Assembly (NCBI GenBank): GCA_910576845.1
Contig: CAJTJA010000009.1
Location: forward strand, 1-53,977
DNA length: 53,977 nt
Direction: 5' to 3'
Origin: an uncultured Oscillibacter sp.
GTDB taxonomy: Bacteria; Bacillota; Clostridia; Oscillospirales; Oscillospiraceae
Positions 48,417 through 53,977 of this stretch are shown here, piece after piece. The position numbers and the translations under genes were made by a program. The stretch's first letter is position 1. Each line of letters opens with the position of its first letter. The notes beneath the pieces were generated by a model. The model ran no database searches, had not been told where the DNA came from, and worked only from the letters and a program-made list of their open reading frames with translations.

Positions 48417-50546
48417 ATGAAACATTTTTCCGAAGTTTACGGGCTGATGCGCCGGAGGAACAAAAAGCAGTACGCCCTCCTGGTGGGATGCTGCTTCTTC
48501 TCCGTGCTGCTGATTACGGCCTATGTCTGCATGATGCGGGCTCCCACGGTGCTGAACGTCCTGCCCGAGGGGGGCGACAGCCGCAAGCAGGTCATGATGA
48601 TCTTCATTCTGGCGGTCATCGGCTGCGCCGTGTTTACCACCTACGCCTCCGGACTCTTCCTCCGGCAGAAGTCCCGGGAGACCGGCGTGTTCCTGGCCCT
48701 GGGGGCCTCTCGGGCCCAGGTCCGGGGGGAGCTGTACCGGGAGCTGGGGGTCATCTCCCTGAGCTCCTGCGCCGCCGGGGCTATCCTGGGCGGGCCGCTG
48801 GCCTGGATTCTATGGCAGGTGTTCCGTCTTTGCGTGGTGGACACAGAGGAGATGCGCCTGGTGTTTGACCCCGACGCCTACATGTTTTCTCTGGCCTTTT
48901 CCGCATTTGTAATCGTTATGATGTTCCTCCTTGGAAGCCGTTCTGTCAAACGGACCAACATCATCGACATCGTGCAGGAGTCCCACAAGTCCGAACCTAT
49001 CCGGGATGTGCCCCGGTGGTATGGACCTGCCGGCATCGGCCTGCTGGCCCTGGGGGGCTTCCTGGGCTATATGTCCTCCAGCTTCTTTGTGGTCGTTCTG
49101 CATTGGTATCCCCCCGAGGGGCTTACCGCGGTCTTTTACGTCCCCGCCCTGGTGGGTCTCTATATGATTCTGCTCCACACGGTGGTCAACGGCTGGAACG
49201 GGAAAAGGAAACTCTACCGTGATCTCATCGCCACCAGCCAGATGCGCTTCCAGGGCCGCCAGACCGTGCGGAACATGCTGGTGATGACCCTGCTCATTGC
49301 GGGCGCCTACTTCGGCAGCTTTTACGCTCCCACGATGGGCATGGGGGCCATGATCGGCTACGATACCCGGCCTGTGGATTATGTGTACAACTTCCGGGCG
49401 GACCAGGACATTCCCCTGGAGGACGAGGTGCGGGCCCTGGCGGAGGAGTACGGCGTGACCATTACGGACTTCGCCGCTGCCCCAATGATTCGCCTGGCGG
49501 TGGACGGCGACGACCACATCGAGGAGGAGGGCCCCATGGGGACCACCTGGCGGAAGGAGTACGAGGAGGTCATGAATTCTGATCTCTTCCTCTCCGCCTC
49601 CGGCTACGAGGCCTTGACGGGGGAACATGTGGAGCTGGCCCCAGGCGAGCTTCGCGGCGTCGTGGATGTGGAGGGGAGCAAGCTGGGCTTTGACCCGGAC
49701 AAGCGCTTTGTGACCAACTACCTGACCTGGGAGCGGCTCCCCGTCACGTCCCTGGAGCCCCTGCGCTTTGACAGCCTCTTTGCGCGCTATGTGATGAACG
49801 ACGAGGACTTCGCCGCCTTGGGCGCGGGCTTGCCGGAGGAGTGGCGGGAGACCCAGGTCTGCTTCAACGTGGAGGACTGCGAGAAGACATATGACTTCGC
49901 CAAGGCCCTGTTCAACGAGATCGTGGACCGCTCCACCATGGACGTGGCCCAGTTCGATGGCTGGGACCCGGTTATCCGGGACCGGGATATCGCGAAGAAG
50001 GGCTTCTACTTCCTGGACCGGGAGAACTGCGCGGAAGCGGGCTTTACCGTCATTGACTACGAGCAGCGGGACAGCTCCGCCTTCCGGTTGGACTGGCAGT
50101 ACATGCCCCAGTTCCGGGTGCTGGACAAGCAGGATTTTGTGAAGACCATGGCGGTGTTTCTCATCCTTTTTGTCTTCGTGGCTGTGGTCTGCTTTTCCGC
50201 CGTGTTTGTCATCGCCTACACCCGGTGCATGACCATCGCCCTGACGAACCGGCAGGTCTACGACGATCTGCGGCGCCTGGGGGCCTCCAACGCCTATCTG
50301 CGCCGCTCCGTCCGGGGACAGGTAAAGCGGATCTTTCTGGTGCCCGCCTTGGCGGGGACAGGACTAATTTACGCCTTTTACACCATGATTATGTATTTTA
50401 ACGGCAGTCCTGTGGGCATCACCCCCAGCGAGGCGGCGGGCCTCCTGGCGGCCATAGGGGTGATCGCGGCGGTCAGCGCCTTGATGTACGCCGTGTACCG
50501 CCTGACGCTGGTCCAGGTGTGCCGGGCCCTGGACATCCGGCGGTAA
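48417..50546 (+). CDS. BceB-type ABC transporter permease
   Basis: FtsX/MacB-domain permease of 709 residues. The first four spans lie in the region 20-185, including FLRQKSRETGVFLALGASRAQVRGELYRELG with the FtsX loop. About ten spans in total, and a large extracellular domain (about 325-570, acidic, starting TRPVDYVYNFRADQ) between spans seven and eight, are typical of BceB. The C-terminal FtsX unit carries ALTNRQVYDDLRRLGASNAYLRRSVRGQ. Family role: sensing and resistance to peptide antibiotics such as bacitracin with BceA and a kinase. Here the kinase is absent locally. Confidence 0.93.
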   Translation: MKHFSEVYGLMRRRNKKQYALLVGCCFFSVLLITAYVCMMRAPTVLNVLPEGGDSRKQVMMIFILAVIGCAVFTTYASGLFLRQKSRETGVFLALGASRAQVRGELYRELGVISLSSCAAGAILGGPLAWILWQVFRLCVVDTEEMRLVFDPDAYMFSLAFSAFVIVMMFLLGSRSVKRTNIIDIVQESHKSEPIRDVPRWYGPAGIGLLALGGFLGYMSSSFFVVVLHWYPPEGLTAVFYVPALVGLYMILLHTVVNGWNGKRKLYRDLIATSQMRFQGRQTVRNMLVMTLLIAGAYFGSFYAPTMGMGAMIGYDTRPVDYVYNFRADQDIPLEDEVRALAEEYGVTITDFAAAPMIRLAVDGDDHIEEEGPMGTTWRKEYEEVMNSDLFLSASGYEALTGEHVELAPGELRGVVDVEGSKLGFDPDKRFVTNYLTWERLPVTSLEPLRFDSLFARYVMNDEDFAALGAGLPEEWRETQVCFNVEDCEKTYDFAKALFNEIVDRSTMDVAQFDGWDPVIRDRDIAKKGFYFLDRENCAEAGFTVIDYEQRDSSAFRLDWQYMPQFRVLDKQDFVKTMAVFLILFVFVAVVCFSAVFVIAYTRCMTIALTNRQVYDDLRRLGASNAYLRRSVRGQVKRIFLVPALAGTGLIYAFYTMIMYFNGSPVGITPSEAAGLLAAIGVIAAVSALMYAVYRLTLVQVCRALDIRR

Positions 50547-50558
50547 GAGAAAGATGGA

Positions 50559-50606
50559 TAAGCGGCGCGGGACCAGATAGTCCCGCGCCGCTTAGGCCTG
50601 TTTTTT
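50559..50606 (+). terminator. Terminator of the TraX-BceAB run
   Basis: TAAGCGGCGCGGGAC (50559-50573) pairs perfectly with its complement (50580-50594); TTTTTT is at 50601-50606. It reaches the stop of the convergent SLH/transglutaminase gene. Confidence 0.92.
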
Positions 50607-52038
50607 AGGCGCTTTGCTGGGCATGAACCGTCTGAGACTGCTGCGGAGTCATGGCGAAATAGTCATAGCTGACAGTGCTGCCGCTGTCGCCCCAGGTGGT
50701 GTCGATGTGATATTCTGTGCCATCCAGAGTGGCTGTGGTCCAAATATGATCTCCCTGGATTACGGTGGAACAGCGGATGCCCTCCAGCTTTAAAAGCAGA
50801 TTGTAGGCTCCGGTATAGCCGTCGCAGACAGCGGTGCGGTTGATAAAGAGATTATAGGGGGTATGGCTGAGGGATTCATCCCCAGCTTGATAATCGTATG
50901 CGCAGTTGTCACAAATCCACCTGTAGTATACTCGGGCTTTTTCCAGCTCCGTCATGTCCGGACGGAGCGTTCCGTCGGCCCACAGCTGATCGTGAACGGC
51001 AACGGCGGCCTCCATAGCGGCGGTGCGGTATTCGTTCAGCCGGGAACCCGCTCCTGCGGCGGAAAAGTTCAACGTGAGAAAACCGGCGCCCAGTGTACAG
51101 CGAACTTCGTTATAGCCCTGTTCGCAATGGGCCTTCATGACAGCCAGTGAGATGTCCATGATTTGTTTGGCCTCTTCACTGGAAATTCCGGGACAGTAGA
51201 AAACCAGCTGATTGCTGCCCTTGGCCAGCATGTAGCGGATGGAGCTCTCCAGCTCCTCCCGTGTGGAAGGAGAGAGCGTATAAACTCCGGGTTCCACCAG
51301 GTCTGCCAGGGTGGTTCCGGCGGCACTGTAAAGATCGGATAAATCCCACTGAGGCTGAACCCGCAGGGAGGGGTCGGCAATGCGGGTAAGCATGGCGGCG
51401 GCAGCGCCTCGGGTAATGGGCGCGTTCGGCTGAAAGGAGCCGGACGCGTCGCTGCCGGCAGAGATGCCTTTGCGGTAGAGCGCCAGAATATCGTTATAGT
51501 AGGGCGTGTATTCGTCAACATCTGTAATAAAGCGGCGGGAGGCATAGCCCTGGGTAACCAATTCGTTGTGAATGCTGGGGAGAGCTTCTTCGGGCAGGAC
51601 ATGTGCCAGTATGTGGGCTGTTTGGGCCCTGGTGGCAGTGCTGGAGAGACTGCCGTCCAGCTCTGTATCCAGGACGCCTTCCGCCTGGAGATAACGGAGA
51701 TAGGGAAGGGCGGCGGGACCCTCGCCGCTGCGGTAGGCGTTGGGGCCGGATTCCGGGTCGCCGGTCTGGTAAATGCTGCGGACCCGTCCGGCAAAGATAA
51801 CTGCCTGTCCCACAGTCAAGGGGTCCTGGAGGCCAAAGGTTCCATCGGCTTTTCCGTTGGAGAGGCCGTATTCATAAAGCGCGGTTACATTGTCGTAGAA
51901 GGGAGAAGCAGCGGTGAGATCGGAAAACTCTCCGGTATAGACGCGCCGCCGGGTAAAGCCATTTTCCTGAGAGGCCTGGACAGGGAGAGTCAGCAGCAGA
52001 ACTGCCGCCAGCAAAAGCGCCGGGAGGTTTTTTTTCAT
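50605..52038 (-). CDS. Secreted SLH-domain protein with transglutaminase-like domain
   Basis: Exported protein of 477 residues: signal peptide ending PVQA-SQ at about residue 22, then three S-layer-homology-like repeats (YDNVTALYEYGLSNGKADGTFGLQDPLTVGQAV, a middle one around PYLRYLQAEGVLD, and YYNDILALYRKGISAGSDASGSFQPNAPITRGAA). A linker follows, then a C-terminal transglutaminase-like domain with CDGYTGAYNLLL (Cys near 405), GDHIWTT (His near 431) and IDTTWGD (Asp near 447). SLH repeats bind secondary cell wall polymers, so the enzyme is presumably held in the wall. It starts 26 bases after the LCP gene ends, suggesting one transcript. AAAGGAG precedes the ATG. Confidence 0.9.
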   Translation of the reverse strand: MKKNLPALLLAAVLLLTLPVQASQENGFTRRRVYTGEFSDLTAASPFYDNVTALYEYGLSNGKADGTFGLQDPLTVGQAVIFAGRVRSIYQTGDPESGPNAYRSGEGPAALPYLRYLQAEGVLDTELDGSLSSTATRAQTAHILAHVLPEEALPSIHNELVTQGYASRRFITDVDEYTPYYNDILALYRKGISAGSDASGSFQPNAPITRGAAAAMLTRIADPSLRVQPQWDLSDLYSAAGTTLADLVEPGVYTLSPSTREELESSIRYMLAKGSNQLVFYCPGISSEEAKQIMDISLAVMKAHCEQGYNEVRCTLGAGFLTLNFSAAGAGSRLNEYRTAAMEAAVAVHDQLWADGTLRPDMTELEKARVYYRWICDNCAYDYQAGDESLSHTPYNLFINRTAVCDGYTGAYNLLLKLEGIRCSTVIQGDHIWTTATLDGTEYHIDTTWGDSGSTVSYDYFAMTPQQSQTVHAQQSA

Positions 52039-52064
52039 GAGACTCCTTTCAAAAGGGGGACCGG

Positions 52065-53063
52065 TCAGGAAAGAATATTCATGTCCTCTGGGAGACGGTC
52101 CTCAACATATGGATTCAGGTATTGATTCACAAGAGTCAGGACTTCTTCCTGATTTAAATAGATGTAAGGAGATTTCCAATCCCCCGGAAGCGTGCAGAAG
52201 CTGATGCTCTCCGCCCCCATGCCGATAGCCTCTCCGCCCAGCCAGACCAGGTTGCCTACGGTTAGGTCCGTTTCTACATACTGCTGAAAGATTTTGCAGA
52301 AGCTGTCCAGCTTGGTTAGATTGGAAACGGTCAGAGTCTGCTTGGCAACAGCCTTCAAAAAGTCCTGCTGGGTCTGCATGCGGCCGATGTCTTCGCTGCC
52401 GTAGCCGGTACCGTCGTTGTTATGACGGAAACGGACCACTTTTAGAGCCTCCGAACCGTTAAGATGCCGCATTCCTTTGGAAAAGTGGATGTGCAAATCC
52501 TGATAGGGATCATCATAATTCATATCCACCGGGATATAAAAGTCCACGCCGCCGATGGTGTCCACCAGGGCCTGGAAAGCCCTGAGGTTCACCAATACTG
52601 TGTAATCCACCGGGATGCCCAGCTGGTGGGAGACGGTTTGGGCCATCAGCTCCATGCCGCCGGAGTTATAGGCAAAGTTGATCTTGCGGTTTTTGCCGTT
52701 GATGCTGGCCTTGGTATCCCGGGGAATGCTGACCCCATAAATGTAGTCGTTTTCCGTGTCGACGGCTACCAGTATGTTGGTGTCGCTTCCGCCGTTGCCG
52801 TCGTCTACACCGGAGATCAAAATGGTGTAAAAAGAGGGCTTGCGCTCGTAATGGGAGCGGAGAGCTGCCGCCTCTTCGCTGGTGAGGTCCCCCGGAATAG
52901 AGGGGTTGTCCACCTGCTGAATCATAACGGGGGCGTCGGTTTTTTGGTCGGGCGCCCGGAAATAGACCCGTATGGTGGCATAAGTCAACGCGATGAGGAT
53001 CAAGAGCAGCAGCAAGGTAATTCCCCAGGGGCTGCGTTTCCGGCGGCGAAGTCTTGACGGCAT
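52065..53063 (-). CDS. LytR-CpsA-Psr family cell wall ligase
   Basis: LCP protein of 332 residues that moves phosphorylated glycopolymers from undecaprenyl carriers onto peptidoglycan. A cytoplasmic basic tail (RLRRRKRS) and one membrane span (about 13-33) precede the external LCP domain. It holds DDGNGGSDTNILVAVD, VSIPRDTKASINGKNRKINFAYNSGG (with the key Arg residues) and VRFRHNNDGTGYGSEDIGRMQTQQ. GGGAGG is just before the ATG. A strong promoter is at 53178-53206. It is followed by the SLH/transglutaminase gene, matching an attachment role for wall polymers used by SLH domains. Confidence 0.93.
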   Translation of the reverse strand: MPSRLRRRKRSPWGITLLLLLILIALTYATIRVYFRAPDQKTDAPVMIQQVDNPSIPGDLTSEEAAALRSHYERKPSFYTILISGVDDGNGGSDTNILVAVDTENDYIYGVSIPRDTKASINGKNRKINFAYNSGGMELMAQTVSHQLGIPVDYTVLVNLRAFQALVDTIGGVDFYIPVDMNYDDPYQDLHIHFSKGMRHLNGSEALKVVRFRHNNDGTGYGSEDIGRMQTQQDFLKAVAKQTLTVSNLTKLDSFCKIFQQYVETDLTVGNLVWLGGEAIGMGAESISFCTLPGDWKSPYIYLNQEEVLTLVNQYLNPYVEDRLPEDMNILS

Positions 53064-53177
53064 GGGAACCTCCCGTGCGCCGGCTGGCGGCGCGTGTCAT
53101 AAAGAGTAAATTTGTGAGAAACGGTCCCTTAGGGTAGAAGCGTGTCCCACAGTGTCGATTGACATAATACCTGCTTC

Positions 53178-53206
53178 ATTATAAAACCGGAGCTGAAAAA
53201 AGACAA
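53178..53206 (-). promoter_or_regulatory. Promoter of the LCP operon
   Basis: On the minus strand, TTGTCT (53201-53206), 17 bases, TATAAT (53178-53183), about 115 bases before the LCP start. Confidence 0.82.
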
Positions 53207-53209
53207 GAG

Positions 53210-53238
53210 AAAAAATAGCAGCACAGCCGCTATTTTTT
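53210..53238 (-). terminator. Terminator of the SpoIIID operon
   Basis: AAAAAATAGC (53210-53219), 9-base loop, GCTATTTTTT (53229-53238). It ends the transcript of the small hypothetical gene and stands directly upstream of the LCP -35 box. Confidence 0.85.
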
Positions 53239-53305
53239 CTGCTAAAATATTGCCGTTTCTGTCATTTCTTACAAGAAATTTAAAATGTTTTCAAAAAGTT
53301 TACAA

Positions 53306-53674
53306 CTACGGGCGGATTTCTTCCGCCTTCTCCGAGCCTGCGGGAAAGTCAGCCGGAGCCGGTGCTTCGGTTGCCGCCGGAACAGCGGCCGCAAGCTGTT
53401 CCAGCAGCGCTTTGATGTCTGCCAACAGCTGATTTTGATAGGACAAGGCACAGCGAATGTAATGCAGCGCCGGCTCCGGCGCGGGGACGGAAGATGTATC
53501 CTCCAGCGGATGCGGCCAGCGCCGGATCTCCGGTTCTTTATAAATGGGAGCGTCCGGCTGAGACCAGGTTTCCCCGCTTCCCCGGGCGCCTGCCAGAGGC
53601 CGGGAGACAGGCACAACCCGCGCTGCCCGGCCGCTTCCCGGACTCCGGTTTTTGCCGTGTTGACGATTTGCCAT
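53306..53674 (-). CDS. Small proline/alanine-rich protein downstream of SpoIIID
   Basis: A 122-residue protein of unknown function. The N-terminal half is basic and low complexity (GKNRSPGSGRAARVVP), the centre contains a probable short amphipathic helix (ALHYIRCALSYQNQLLADIKALLEQL, about 70-94, given in parts), and the C terminus is Ala/Pro/Glu-rich (EAPAPADFPAGSEKAEE). There is no signal peptide and no membrane span. A ribosome site GGAGAGGAGGG stands about eight bases before the ATG. It lies 25 bases after SpoIIID, so it is co-transcribed and might be a sporulation factor; no family recognised. Confidence 0.68.
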   Translation of the reverse strand: MANRQHGKNRSPGSGRAARVVPVSRPLAGARGSGETWSQPDAPIYKEPEIRRWPHPLEDTSSVPAPEPALHYIRCALSYQNQLLADIKALLEQLAAAVPAATEAPAPADFPAGSEKAEEIRP

Positions 53675-53699
53675 AAGAGGTCCCTCCTCTCCGGCGGCG

Positions 53700-53948
53700 T
53701 TAATCGCCGCGGTATTTTTTACGGGTGGCGATGCCGCCCCGGATATGCCGCTGGGCCTTGTTTACATCCAGCACCTCTTTGACCTGGAGATACAGCGGAC
53801 GGTTGAACAAGGGCAGCCGTTCGGAGATGTCCTTATGTACCGTCGACTTGCTGATGCCGAATTTCTGCGCGGCGGCCCGGACTGTGGACCGGTTTTCTAT
53901 AATGTAAAGAGCCAGGCGCTCTGCCCGCTCCTCCATGTTTCCCTTCAA
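53700..53948 (-). CDS. spoIIID: Stage III sporulation transcriptional regulator SpoIIID
   Basis: Mother-cell DNA-binding protein that activates or represses sigma-E and sigma-K genes; 82 residues. The helix-turn-helix TVRAAAQKFGISKSTVHKDISERLP is followed by the conserved EVLDVNKAQRHIRGGIATRKKY. A TTG start at 53948 gives MKGNMEER, matching in length the MxxxIxER start of known SpoIIID proteins; ATG 53936 with AAGGGA only four bases upstream is an alternative and would shorten it by four residues. The window ends 29 bases upstream, so its promoter is mostly outside. Its presence is the clearest sign that the host forms spores. Confidence 0.94.
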   Translation of the reverse strand: MKGNMEERAERLALYIIENRSTVRAAAQKFGISKSTVHKDISERLPLFNRPLYLQVKEVLDVNKAQRHIRGGIATRKKYRGD

Positions 53949-53977
53949 AACACCCTCACTCCCTGCCTCTTGTTGGT

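Noticed and set aside
1..53977. CRISPR array, tRNA, rRNA, phage or conjugative element
   Set aside because: No regularly spaced direct repeats, no cloverleaf with CCA-end-like sequence, and no integrase, transposase or relaxase motif was found. The TraX-like gene alone does not indicate a conjugative element.

Overview
The window (about 54 kb, GC-rich) looks like a chromosome segment of an anaerobic, spore-forming member of the Clostridia, most probably Oscillospiraceae (Flavonifractor/Lawsonibacter/Oscillibacter-like). The reasons are SpoIIID and a SleB-type cortex hydrolase (sporulation), a K+-dependent membrane pyrophosphatase, DUF3795 and DUF362 proteins, very strong AGGAGG ribosome binding sites, and gene content typical of gut Clostridia. 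The family assignment rests on memory of gene content, not on a search. No phage, IS element, tRNA, rRNA or CRISPR array was found.

Layout. 1-5.7 kb (+): housekeeping run rplI-dnaB-tilS-hpt-ftsH, closed by a strong terminator. 5.7-9.9 kb (-): a compact operon of two membrane proteins (one DUF3100-like), a TSUP permease, a TrzA/MtaD-type amidohydrolase and a Crp/Fnr-type regulator, probably uptake and deamination of a nitrogenous ring compound. 10.5-16 kb (-): a LacI-family regulator that appears to start at AUU, with operator and cre-like sites upstream, then a sugar-type ABC importer (MalG-SBP-MalF order, no ATPase) ending in a ComEC-like metallo-hydrolase. 16.4-18.8 kb (-): glutamate dehydrogenase and a SleB-like hydrolase. 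19.3-24.3 kb (-): XRE regulator, mnmG, a cyclase-family hydrolase, and a MurT/GatD-like pair whose amidotransferase subunit lacks the expected Cys and His.

24.7-32.2 kb: a metallophosphoesterase (-), a small promoter-sORF-terminator unit (+), a lipoprotein (+), hppA (+), a two-OB-fold SSB-like protein (-), a DUF3795 protein (-) and a DUF362 ferredoxin-like protein (-). 32.4-39.5 kb: uppP-ftsK (+) facing recG and thyA-folA (-). 39.8-46.6 kb: AraC regulator plus MATE exporter (+), a second AraC regulator (-), a divergent tandem pair of 19-21 residue hydrophobic micro-ORFs (+), a D-2-hydroxyacid dehydrogenase (-) and an FAD dehydrogenase (-). 46.8-50.5 kb (+): TraX-like protein and a BceAB-type exporter. 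50.6-53.9 kb (-): SpoIIID plus a small protein, then an LCP cell-wall ligase plus an SLH/transglutaminase protein.

The most unusual signals are (i) the MurT/GatD-like pair with a replaced catalytic dyad, (ii) an interspersed element of roughly 160 bp in at least four copies, two of which keep terminal inverted repeats of different sequence, (iii) the tandem micro-ORFs, (iv) the AUU-initiated LacI gene, and (v) the sORF unit at 25.8-26.1 kb followed by a second structured segment. All functional calls come from reading motifs and context; no database search was possible.
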